64,000 bases of DNA. Source: Caldisericia bacterium (GTDB taxonomy: Bacteria; Caldisericota; Caldisericia; JAAYUI01). The position numbers and the translations under genes are program-made. Below, piece after piece: positions 9,913 through 18,200 of the stretch. The stretch spans positions 225,227-289,226 of the forward strand of contig JAGNLA010000001.1 in assembly GCA_017999835.1 (NCBI GenBank), written 5' to 3'. The notes beneath the pieces were generated by a model, which saw only the letters and a list, made by a program, of their open reading frames with translations, did not search any database and had not been told where the DNA came from. The first letter of the stretch is position 1. Every line of letters begins with the position of its first letter.

Positions 9913-10740
9913 ATGAACATGAAGAAATTCTTGACAATCATCATGGCAGTCATCATGATTGCATCGCTCTCAGCAACACTTGTCGCTTGTGGTGGCGGAG
10001 ATCAGAAGCCAACAGAAACAAACGGCGAGCAGCAGCCAACGGAAGACACCCAGAAACCGCCAGAAGACACAACCCAGAAACCGCCAGAAGACACAACCCA
10101 GAAACCGCCAGAAGACACAACCCAGAAGCCACCAGAAGACACAACAAACGGCGAAAATACTGCAGAAGAAGAAGACGAACTCGTAGTTCCAGGCATGGAA
10201 TCAAGCGTCAAACTCAACGTCGGCGACGAAGTTCCAGACCTCGCATTCAAGATTCACCCGGTCTCGATGGGCGATTCATCATCAATCTGGAAGTTCATGG
10301 AAGAAGAAAAAGCAGAAGCCCTCATCCTCGACTTCTGGGCAGTATGGTGTGAGCCATGCAAAGCCGAACTTCCATACCTTGAAGTTATGTACAGAAAGTA
10401 CAAAGGCAAAGGCCTCAGAGTTCTTGGTGCAACAATCGATCCAGAAGACATGGCCACCGAAGGCAGAATCATGGAAATCCTCGAATTCGACCAGAAAATG
10501 AATGCATCCTGGAAGAAACTTGGTGAGTACGAAAAAGCCGAAGGCGACATCTATCTTTCATACCCAGTGCCAGTTGATGGTTCACGCGAAATGTCAAAAC
10601 AGCTCGGCGTTACCTCAATTCCAAGAACAATCCTCATCACAAAAGATCACAAGATCTATTACCAGCACGTCGGTTTTGACGAAGGCAAAGTAAAAGACCT
10701 CGAAGACAAAGTAAAAGAATATCTCAAGATTCAGGAATAA
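9913..10740 (+). CDS. TlpA/ResA-like thioredoxin-fold lipoprotein with PPEDTTQK repeats
   Basis: A 275-residue lipoprotein. An AGGAGG precedes the ATG. The signal peptide ends in the lipobox LVAC (Cys26), so the mature protein is membrane-anchored outside the cytoplasm. A hydrophilic linker with PPEDTTQK repeats (~45-80) separates the anchor from a thioredoxin fold. The redox motif is FWAVWCEPC (Cys146 and Cys149), and the cis-proline region reads TSIPRTILI. Probably a thiol-disulfide oxidoreductase for extracytoplasmic substrates. It is the first of three tandem paralogues; its thioredoxin domain is very similar to the third, including long identical DNA near the 3' end. Confidence 0.9.
   Translation: MNMKKFLTIIMAVIMIASLSATLVACGGGDQKPTETNGEQQPTEDTQKPPEDTTQKPPEDTTQKPPEDTTQKPPEDTTNGENTAEEEDELVVPGMESSVKLNVGDEVPDLAFKIHPVSMGDSSSIWKFMEEEKAEALILDFWAVWCEPCKAELPYLEVMYRKYKGKGLRVLGATIDPEDMATEGRIMEILEFDQKMNASWKKLGEYEKAEGDIYLSYPVPVDGSREMSKQLGVTSIPRTILITKDHKIYYQHVGFDEGKVKDLEDKVKEYLKIQE
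10057..10146 (+). repeat. 24-bp tandem repeat encoding the PPEDTTQK linker
   Basis: Three nearly identical 24-base units begin at 10057, 10081 and 10105, followed by a partial fourth, all in frame within the lipoprotein gene. Such direct repeats can expand or contract by slippage and would change the linker length. Confidence 0.9.
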
Positions 10741-10754
10741 TTTGGAATGAAATC

Positions 10755-10787
10755 AAAAAACGCCCTCTTTTCCGAGGGCGTTTTTTG
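10755..10787 (+). terminator. intrinsic terminator after first thioredoxin lipoprotein
   Basis: ACGCCCTC and GAGGGCGT around TTTTCC, followed by a run of T. Strong, so the next paralogue probably has its own promoter or depends on read-through. Confidence 0.92.
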
Positions 10788-10823
10788 TTATGTCAGATAC
10801 AAAATATAAACAGGAGGGAGACT

Positions 10824-11597
10824 GTGGGCGCTAAAAAGACTTTTTTACCAATCATGGCTTTCCTGACAGTCGCATCACTAACATTTGCTTCGGTTGCGTG
10901 CAACAAGGAGAGTGACCAAAACAAACCACTGACTGAAGATGCCAACGGGGAAGTGTTGGTTGTACCGGATATTGGAGCAACTCCCATCCCCAACATCCCT
11001 GTTGATCCAAATGGCAAATCCACTATTTTCCCGATGATCCCCGATTCACAGTTTGAATACTGTCCATCATTATTGGGCGAAGCATCTTCAATCTGGCGAT
11101 ATATGGAAAATGAAAAAGCTGAAGCTTTGATTGTCACTTTTTGGGCTACATGGAACCTACAATCAAAAAAGGAACTTGTTCATCTTGAAACATTATTCAG
11201 AAAATACAAGCAACAGGGTCTTAGAGCGCTTGCCATAAGCATCGATCCAGACAACATATTCACAAAAGAAAAAATATCCGAAATATTGAATTATGACCAG
11301 GGCATGGAGGAAGCATGGCAAAAACTAGGAATATTTTCAAAGGTTGATGGAAAATACCTTTCCTATCCAACTGCTCTGGACAGTTCAAGGAAAACCCTCG
11401 AAACCATAGGCGTTTCGTCCATTCCATGCGCTTTGCTGGTTACAAAAAACCACAAAATCTATTTCCGCCATTACGGCTTTGACGAAGACAAGTTCAGAAT
11501 ACTGGAAGAAAAAACCGATGACCTGCTAAAACATATGAAGCAGGAGTTTTATCCAATTTCTGGAACAAATTCGTATTCTTCGTGTATGATAAATTGA
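10824..11597 (+). CDS. thioredoxin-fold lipoprotein lacking the CxxC motif
   Basis: A 257-residue lipoprotein read from GTG at 10824, which has GGAGG 6 bases upstream and gives a proper signal peptide (FLPIMAFLTVASLTFASVAC). Its fold aligns with the flanking paralogues (IWRYMENEKAEALI, LFRKYKQQGLRALAISIDPDN, SSIPCALLVTKNHKIYF), but the redox site is FWATWNLQS: both cysteines of CEPC are replaced (Asn111, Ser114). It therefore cannot do CxxC disulfide chemistry and may be a binding partner or decoy. A cysteine at the cis-Pro site (SIPCAL) is unusual. The stop is 31 bases before the third paralogue. Confidence 0.87.
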   Translation: MGAKKTFLPIMAFLTVASLTFASVACNKESDQNKPLTEDANGEVLVVPDIGATPIPNIPVDPNGKSTIFPMIPDSQFEYCPSLLGEASSIWRYMENEKAEALIVTFWATWNLQSKKELVHLETLFRKYKQQGLRALAISIDPDNIFTKEKISEILNYDQGMEEAWQKLGIFSKVDGKYLSYPTALDSSRKTLETIGVSSIPCALLVTKNHKIYFRHYGFDEDKFRILEEKTDDLLKHMKQEFYPISGTNSYSSCMIN

Positions 11598-11628
11598 AAA
11601 CAGAAAATAGTAGAAAAAGGAGAATAAG

Positions 11629-12285
11629 ATGAAAACAAAAAGAATAATTTCAACACTCCTTGCAACCATTATGATTGCAGCGCTGTCACTCTCATTTGTT
11701 GCCTGTGGAGGCGAATCAGGAGAACTTCCAGTTGATGGGCTTGACTCGGATGTGAAACTCAAAGTCGGCGACGAGGTTCCAGACCTTGCATTCAAGATTC
11801 ATCCTGTCTCATCAGGTGACTCTTCGTCAATTTGGAAATACATGGAAGACGAGAAGGCAGAAGCCCTCATCCTCGACTTCTGGGCAGTATGGTGCGAACC
11901 ATGCAAGGCAGAGCTTCCATACCTCGAAGTCATGTACAGAAAGTACAAAGATAAAGGTCTCAGAGTTCTCGGAGTAACCATCGATCCTGAAGACATGAAC
12001 ACTGAAGGCAAGATTATGGAAATACTAGAATATGATCCAAAGATGAATAATTCATGGAAAGCGCTTGGTGAGTACGAAAAAGCTGAAGGCGACATCTATC
12101 TTTCATACCCAATACCTGTTGACGGAACGAGGGAGATGTCCAAAAAGCTTGGCGTGACATCAATTCCAAGAACAATCCTCATCACAAAAGATCACAAGAT
12201 CTATTACCAGCACGTTGGTTTTGACGAAGGCAAAGTAAAAGACCTCGAAGACAAAGTAAAAGAATATCTCAAAATCCAAGAATAG
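11629..12285 (+). CDS. TlpA/ResA-like thioredoxin-fold lipoprotein
   Basis: A 218-residue lipoprotein with AAGGAG before the ATG and lipobox FVAC (Cys25). The redox motif FWAVWCEPC is intact (Cys89, Cys92). It matches the 275-residue paralogue almost residue for residue after the linker, which is here short and without the PPED repeats. The 3' ends of the two genes share long identical DNA, indicating recent duplication or gene conversion. Presumed role: extracytoplasmic thiol-disulfide exchange from a lipid anchor. Followed by a strong terminator. Confidence 0.9.
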   Translation: MKTKRIISTLLATIMIAALSLSFVACGGESGELPVDGLDSDVKLKVGDEVPDLAFKIHPVSSGDSSSIWKYMEDEKAEALILDFWAVWCEPCKAELPYLEVMYRKYKDKGLRVLGVTIDPEDMNTEGKIMEILEYDPKMNNSWKALGEYEKAEGDIYLSYPIPVDGTREMSKKLGVTSIPRTILITKDHKIYYQHVGFDEGKVKDLEDKVKEYLKIQE

Positions 12286-12306
12286 CCCTGGATGAGTAGT
12301 CGACCA

Positions 12307-12336
12307 AAATGCCCTCAACATTGAGGGCATTTTTTG
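12307..12336 (+). terminator. intrinsic terminator after third thioredoxin lipoprotein
   Basis: AATGCCCTCAA, loop CA, TTGAGGGCATT, then a T-run. Confidence 0.92.
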
Positions 12337-12343
12337 TTATAAT
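12335..12343 (+). promoter_or_regulatory. extended -10 promoter for the rsmD-coaD operon
   Basis: TGTTATAAT is a perfect TATAAT with the TGn extension, immediately after the terminator T-run. No good -35 is present, as expected for extended -10 promoters. Transcription would start near 12350. Confidence 0.55.
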
Positions 12344-12374
12344 GAAATTTATGCAACGTGGCTCAAAAGACAAA

Positions 12375-12947
12375 ATGAAGTTAAGAATTGTTGGTGGCAC
12401 AATGAAAGGCAGGCAGGTAATCCTCCCACTTGGCTTTCCTGGGCGACCAACAAGAGACATGGTCAAAGAAGCTCTGTTTGACATTCTCTCAATAGACATC
12501 AGGAGAGCAAAATTCCTGGATTTGTTTGCTGGCTCAGGCACCATTGGCATCGAAGCCGTTTCTCGTGGCGCAATCCATGCCTGGTGTGTGGACAAACATC
12601 CAATGGCGATAAAATCTATTGCCCAAACCATAAAAACATTCTGCATAGAAGACAAAGTCACTCTCGAGAGGATGGATGCCGGCAGGTTCATGCGTGAAGC
12701 CTGGATGAAAAAACTACAGTTTGACATAATCTTTTGCGATCCACCTTATGAAATGACTCAGGAAGAACTAGCCACGATCCTTGAAAACATCAACGAAACA
12801 CTCGCACCACAAGGTCTGCTTGTCGTAGAAATGGCTCTCGAGGTGGATTATCCTGATATTTTTGCAGGACTAACAAGATTCAAGGAGAAGCGCTATGGCG
12901 GAACAAAGCTCAATTTCTGGTCACGCCCTGTACCCGGGGACGTTTGA
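12375..12947 (+). CDS. rsmD: 16S rRNA (guanine-N2)-methyltransferase RsmD
   Basis: SAM-dependent methyltransferase of a 16S rRNA guanine (G966 in E. coli numbering). From MKLRIVGGTMKGRQV the protein is 190 residues, the usual family length. The SAM site is FLDLFAGSGTIGIEA and the catalytic motif DPPY occurs in IIFCDPPYE. The start is uncertain: ATG 12351 would be almost at the predicted transcript start, while ATG 12375 begins at the conserved family N-terminus; neither has a strong Shine-Dalgarno. It overlaps coaD by 53 bases, a common pairing in bacteria. Confidence 0.93.
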   Translation: MKLRIVGGTMKGRQVILPLGFPGRPTRDMVKEALFDILSIDIRRAKFLDLFAGSGTIGIEAVSRGAIHAWCVDKHPMAIKSIAQTIKTFCIEDKVTLERMDAGRFMREAWMKKLQFDIIFCDPPYEMTQEELATILENINETLAPQGLLVVEMALEVDYPDIFAGLTRFKEKRYGGTKLNFWSRPVPGDV

Positions 12948-13389
12948 CCCACCGACGTTGGGTCACGTTTCAATAATCAGAAGGGCTGCAAAGCTTTTTA
13001 ACAAGCTAACCATTGGCGTTGCAAATTTATCTGAGAAGAATCCCATGCTAAACCTTGAGCAAAGAATCGGGCTGATGAAGGAAATCTTCAAAGACCACCC
13101 CAATGTTGATGTCAAACCTTTTTCAGGGTTGCTAGTCGATTTTGCCAGAAGCGAAAATGCCAGGATAATTGTGCGCGGTATGAGAAACATAACTGATTTC
13201 GACTATGAGTACAGAATGGACGTAACCAACAGACACTGCCTGCCGGATCTCGAAACGATATTTCTTCTATCTGACCCAGAAACAGGATACATTTCATCGA
13301 CTCTTGTTAAACAAATCGCCAAAGCAGGCGGCGATATTTCAGATTTTGTGCCAGAGCAAGTAATTGCTGTTTTGAAGGGGGTAAAATGA
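12895..13389 (+). CDS. coaD: phosphopantetheine adenylyltransferase
   Basis: Adenylates 4'-phosphopantetheine to dephospho-CoA, the penultimate step of CoA synthesis. 164 residues. The nucleotidyltransferase signature is YPGTFDPPTLGH (T/HxGH motif) near the N-terminus; RGMRNITDFDYEYRM forms the substrate pocket, and the second signature ISSTLVKQIA lies near the C-terminus. AAGGAG precedes the ATG, inside the end of rsmD. The stop overlaps the next ATG (ATGA). Confidence 0.97.
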   Translation: MAEQSSISGHALYPGTFDPPTLGHVSIIRRAAKLFNKLTIGVANLSEKNPMLNLEQRIGLMKEIFKDHPNVDVKPFSGLLVDFARSENARIIVRGMRNITDFDYEYRMDVTNRHCLPDLETIFLLSDPETGYISSTLVKQIAKAGGDISDFVPEQVIAVLKGVK

Positions 13390-13796
13390 GCATTCTTGCA
13401 GATTTGGAAGAGTTGAGGGAAATCTTTCTTGGCGCCAGAAAAGCTGCGTTCACTGATATGATAATGGTTCCTCAAAACAGGGTAAACGAACTGATGGATA
13501 GGATTGTCAAAAATTTTCCAATCGAGTTTGAACAAGCCTCTGAGATCGTTTTAAAGAGTAAGGACATAATCTCCTCTGCTCAGGAAGAAGCAAAAAAAAT
13601 AAATCCGGATGATTTGGAAATAGCCAGAAAACAAGCAGAATCAATTATTTCTGCTGCCAAAACAGAATCAGACAAAATGAAAGCCCAAACCCTGTCCTTT
13701 ATCCAGAAAATCATCGCAGATTCCTTGATTTCAATACGTAAAGCAGATTCAATATTGCAAGAATCTCTCGAAGGTGTTAAAGATGCCAATATATGA
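13386..13796 (+). CDS. coiled-coil protein of the coaD operon, function unknown
   Basis: A 136-residue soluble, mostly helical protein, rich in Ala, Glu, Lys and Ser, with heptad-like spacing from ~50 to 120 (EFEQASEIVLKSKDIISSA and onward). It resembles ATPase subunit-H/DivIVA-like coiled coils in composition only. Similar short coiled-coil genes often sit behind coaD in other bacteria, but the role is not established. It overlaps coaD by 4 bases and the FmdB-type gene by 14 bases, so it is firmly embedded in the operon. Confidence 0.75.
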   Translation: MSILADLEELREIFLGARKAAFTDMIMVPQNRVNELMDRIVKNFPIEFEQASEIVLKSKDIISSAQEEAKKINPDDLEIARKQAESIISAAKTESDKMKAQTLSFIQKIIADSLISIRKADSILQESLEGVKDANI

Positions 13797-14004
13797 GTTC
13801 AAATGTTTGAATTGCAAAGCAGAATTTGATGTTTTGATGGGATATTCCGATCCTGTCCCGTCATGCCCAAAGTGTGGATCGAACAATGTAGCCAAAAAAA
13901 TTTCAGTTTTTTCTTCAAAAGCATCCAATCCTGCTTCAACAGAAAATATCGGCGGTGGATGTACATCATGTAATGGAGGTTCATGTAGCTCATGTCGACA
14001 CTAA
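13783..14004 (+). CDS. FmdB-type zinc-ribbon protein
   Basis: A 73-residue protein starting MPIYEFKC. It has the FmdB/CxxC putative regulatory zinc ribbon: CLNC at the N-terminus and CPKCGS about 20 residues later. A Gly/Ser/Cys-rich tail (GGGCTSCNGGSCSSCRH) adds further cysteines. Presumed zinc-binding, possibly regulatory; no target is known. It starts within the coiled-coil gene and overlaps the downstream aminotransferase by 13 bases. Confidence 0.88.
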   Translation: MPIYEFKCLNCKAEFDVLMGYSDPVPSCPKCGSNNVAKKISVFSSKASNPASTENIGGGCTSCNGGSCSSCRH

Positions 14005-15206
14005 TTGAAAAGAAGTACAGAGGCGATTTCCCTCTGCTTTGCAAGGAAAACCCACCGATTTTCTTCGACAACGCATGTATGACACTAAAACCGCGCCAGG
14101 TCATTGACGCGGTTTGTTCATATTACAGCGATTATCCGGTTTGCGAAGGCCGTTCCGCCCACGCCATGGCGCTCAAGCTTGACGCCGAGATGTCAAACGC
14201 CAGACGCGCGATGAAGGATTTCATCGGAGCATCGTCAATCAATGAAATCTGCTTTACCAAGAACACAACCGAGGCATTAAACATCATTGCAAACGGTTTT
14301 GACTGGAAGCCAGGCGACGTTGTGTGTGTGTCCGACAAAGAGCACAACAGCAACTTCCTCCCATGGTTCAGGCTCCAGGAAACCCGCGGTGTCAAACTGA
14401 GAGTCGTGCCGTCAGGCGACGACAACAAAATGTCGCTTGATAACTGGAAAAAAGCCATTGAAGAGTCAAAACCAAGGATGATAAGCTTTTATCTGACCTC
14501 AAACCTCGACGGTGAAACCAGCCCGGCTGCTGAGCTAACCAAACTTGCAAAATCGCACGGTGCAATGGTTTGCCTGGATGGCGCCCAGGGCGCAGCACAC
14601 ATCCCGCTCAATGTTGCCGAAATGGGGATCGATTTCATGGGCATGTCCATCCACAAAATGTGCGGCCCAACAGCAATGGGTGTCCTCTGGGGGAGGCTTG
14701 AAGAGCTTCGCAAGCTCAACCAGCTTGCAACCGGTGGTGGTACCGTAACATCGGTAACCTATGAAGAGGCAAGATTTCTTGAGCCTCCAAGAAGATTTGA
14801 GCCAGGACTCCAAAACTATGCTGGTGTGGCAGGCGTCAGACCTGCTGTTGAGTACATCGAGTCAATCGGCAGAACAAGGATTCATCAGCACGAGATAGCC
14901 CTCAATGAGCACCTTCAGGAATTGATCCTCAAAATCCCAGGTGTTAACATCATCGGACCAAGCAAAGCTGCCGACAGGGGCGGAATAACCAGCATCACCG
15001 TAGACGGTTACAATGTCCACGACCTGGCTCTGCTTTTTGACGATATGGCTGGAGTCATGATGAGAGCTGGTTTCCATTGCGTTCACGGTTGGTTCAATTC
15101 AAGAAAAATTGACGGAACCCTGAGGGTTTCAACATATCTGTACAATACTATTGAAGAAATTGAGATTTTTGCAAAGACGCTTGAAGAGATAGTCAAGGAG
15201 GGATGA
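13992..15206 (+). CDS. class V aminotransferase, cysteine desulfurase-like (SufS/CsdA type)
   Basis: A 404-residue PLP enzyme. The PLP lysine is in GMSIHKMCGPTAMGVLWG, with the cofactor aspartate in CLDGAQGAAHIPL and the histidine in SDKEHNSNFLPW. A C-terminal cysteine occurs in RAGFHCVHGW, where SufS has its persulfide-forming cysteine, so cysteine desulfurase activity supplying sulfur is plausible. The substitution of the usual RxGHHCAQP context and the absence of SufU/SufE nearby leave substrate choice open. Its stop overlaps the next ATG (ATGA), coupling it to the giant M28/thioredoxin protein. Confidence 0.85.
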   Translation: MSTLIEKKYRGDFPLLCKENPPIFFDNACMTLKPRQVIDAVCSYYSDYPVCEGRSAHAMALKLDAEMSNARRAMKDFIGASSINEICFTKNTTEALNIIANGFDWKPGDVVCVSDKEHNSNFLPWFRLQETRGVKLRVVPSGDDNKMSLDNWKKAIEESKPRMISFYLTSNLDGETSPAAELTKLAKSHGAMVCLDGAQGAAHIPLNVAEMGIDFMGMSIHKMCGPTAMGVLWGRLEELRKLNQLATGGGTVTSVTYEEARFLEPPRRFEPGLQNYAGVAGVRPAVEYIESIGRTRIHQHEIALNEHLQELILKIPGVNIIGPSKAADRGGITSITVDGYNVHDLALLFDDMAGVMMRAGFHCVHGWFNSRKIDGTLRVSTYLYNTIEEIEIFAKTLEEIVKEG

Positions 15207-18200
15207 TGAGGAACAAGTTTGCCATTCTGCTTGCACTGGTTCTGACCATAACAAGCTTTACCGTTCCATCAGCAAAGGCGACAGATTTCAGCTACTGGGG
15301 TCTTGTCAACCAGGTTTCATCAAAAAATCAGATGGAAATTCTGGGAAAACTCACATCGCCTGAATTCTTTGGCAGACAGCCAGGGTTTGAAGGTGATACA
15401 GTCACCACAAGCTATATCGCCGATTATTTCAAAACTATAGGCCTGACCCCTGCAGGTGACAATGGCACGTTCCTTCAAACAGTTCCCATGAACATTGTCT
15501 GTCCAGTCGCTCCAATTGATTTTCGACAGATGGATGTCAACAAAAGCTCTTTGAGACAATTTGTTTTTATGAAAGATTACAACATTCTCATAGCTTCGGG
15601 TTCGGGCAATGTCACAGCTCCAGCATTCTTCTGCGGATATGGCATCACTTCAAAGGCAAAGGTTGTATACGACGACTATGCCGGTGTAGATGTTACAGGC
15701 AAGATTGTCGTGATTTTCAGAGGCGGGCCTTCATATTTCATGGAAGCAGCTGCAAACGACGGACAGCTGACCAACCTCATGAGTTTCACCACCAAAGTTG
15801 CAAACGCAAAGGCACATGGCGCTATCGGTGTTATCCTCATCGAAAATCCAAATTATCCTCCATCAAGACGCACAAACCTTGCCCAACGAAGCCTCACTTT
15901 CTATCAGTCTTCACTGCCAGGTTTGTATCTTTCTATCGACACAGGCGACATAGTACTCTCTGAAACAGGCAAAACTTCAGCAGAAATATCCAAAAACATC
16001 GATGCCCAGCAGAAGCCATATTCATTTCCACTTCCAAAGTACAACTGGAACATCCAGGTCACTATGGCAGTTAAGGAAAACTATAAATCGGCAAACGTTG
16101 TTGGCTATATCCCTTCCTCGGATCCGTTTGGAGCCAATGAAACGCTTATGGTCGGCGCACACTGGGATCATCTTGGAATAGACCCAAGTGGAAACTTATA
16201 CCCAGGCGCAATCGACAACGGTTCTGGTGTTTCAGTGATGATGGAAGTTGCCAGAGTTTTTGCCCAAAACAAAGTCAAACTTGACCGCAACCTTGCCTTT
16301 GTTGCCTTTACTGGAGAAGAATCCGGCTTGGTTGGTTCTGGTTACATGGCCAACAACTGCCCATTCCCGGAAGAAGGGCTTACAGTTCTAAACCTCGACA
16401 TGGTTGGCGGTCTGCCAAACATCATAAGGTGTGCTTCAGATCCTAATTTTACAGACCTCAACAGCAAACTCAAACAAGCTGGACTGAAAGTCGGCGCAGA
16501 TTTCAAACTTGGAGGGCCAGCCAATGGTTCTTCTGATCACTATCCGTTCTACCTTAAAGGCATTCAGGCTGTGTTCGTTATTGCCGCAGACGGCGTAACA
16601 AAATATCACGTTCCGGAAGACACCATAGATACCGTCAGCCCCGAGGGCTTGGAACTTGTAGCCAAATTCATCATTCATGCTGCGGGACAAATGACCAACC
16701 CATTCTACCTGTCTTTGGATAATCCTGGCCCAATAACCGTTGGAACACCTGAATATGAACTTACGGGTTACACTGGCAAGAACGCTGCTGTAAGCGTCGG
16801 CGGAAGGAACACAATATCCTCTGAGACTGGTCGATTTATGTTGACCGTTCCACTGACCAAAGGCACACAAACACTCAACGTAACAGCCATCAAACCAGGC
16901 TCAATGCAGAAACTTGAAAAACCGATAACAATCACCTACGAACTCAGATCAAAGGCAACAAGTTCAATAAGCCAGATAAACTTTGGCTACGTCACAAAAG
17001 ACAGCAACAAAACCGTTGAGTTTACAATCCAGAACAAAGGAGAGGGTCCACTCTCAGGAACCATCAGGGCATGCGACAACTGGATGGTAATCTCTCCAAA
17101 CAAGCTTGAGGCAAGCAAAACTGTGGTCAGTGTGAAGGTTGACACCGATAAGTTCACCGAGGATGGTTTCCACTACTGCATGCTGCAGATTGAAACCGAC
17201 AACGGAATGATGCAACTGCCAGTAACAGCTGTAACAGGCAACCCAATAGTTTCGCTCAAAACAGTCTTTGGTAGCAAGACAGCTTTCATTGCTGGCACAA
17301 AGATGCCGATCACAAACCCGATGGTTTCAGTTGGCAAAACCGACTTTGTGCCAATGTCGCTGATTTCAATGGCTTTCGGCGCAACATTCAACCTTGATGA
17401 CACCCACGGCTCAATCACTCTTGGCGACAGCAAAGTCACGGTTTGGCCAGACACAAGCATCGCCATGATTGGAAACTCGCCAATTTCCCTTACAGGAAAC
17501 GTTTATGGAGTTGGTTCAGACTTCATGATCCCTGTTGAGCTTGTTGCCAAACTTGGAATAATTTCTAAGTTTGATGAAGAAACGGAAACCTACGAATTCA
17601 GCTACGATGCCAATCCATTCAAAATCACAACAAACCAGAATCCTGAATCTTTTACAATCTCTTATAAAAACCCAAATATCGACAACGCCAGCTTTGATAT
17701 TGAGGCCAACAGGACAGCCCAGGCTGTCATTTCAACTGATTCAGACTGGCTGGTCGCATGGCCACAGACTCTGGAAATTGGTTCTTCCAAGAAAACAATA
17801 AGTCTCAAGTTTGCCACGAACAAACTCCTCCAGCCTGGACAGAAAACCTCCACTGTAAAAATTAGCACGGCATTTGGAACAAAAGAAGTACCGATAACTG
17901 TTATCACACCATCATCCGAGCGTATTGTGAAAATTCAAATCGGAAGCAAGACCGGTACAATTGATGACAAGGAAACAACCCTTTCACAGCCACCATTTAT
18001 CGATGGTGGAACCACAATGGTTCCTTACAGATTCCTTGGTGAAGCTTTTGGCGCAACCATCGAATGGATCGCTGAATCAAAAACCGTCAGAGCCACGCTT
18101 GACAGAACAACAGTCGAGTTGGTAATCGGCCAAAAGACCGCAAAGGTCAACGGCGTGCCAACAACACTTGCCAAAGCACCAATAATCGTAAAAGGCAGCA

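Noticed and set aside
10057..10146. Short regular repeats that could be mistaken for a CRISPR array
   Set aside because: The units are directly adjacent with no spacers, all in frame, and encode PPEDTTQK in a lipoprotein linker.
9953..10352. Alternative open frames over the first thioredoxin lipoprotein gene on both strands
   Set aside because: They exist because the 24-bp repeat is open in several frames; they have no ribosome binding sites and the real gene has a signal peptide, lipobox and thioredoxin fold.
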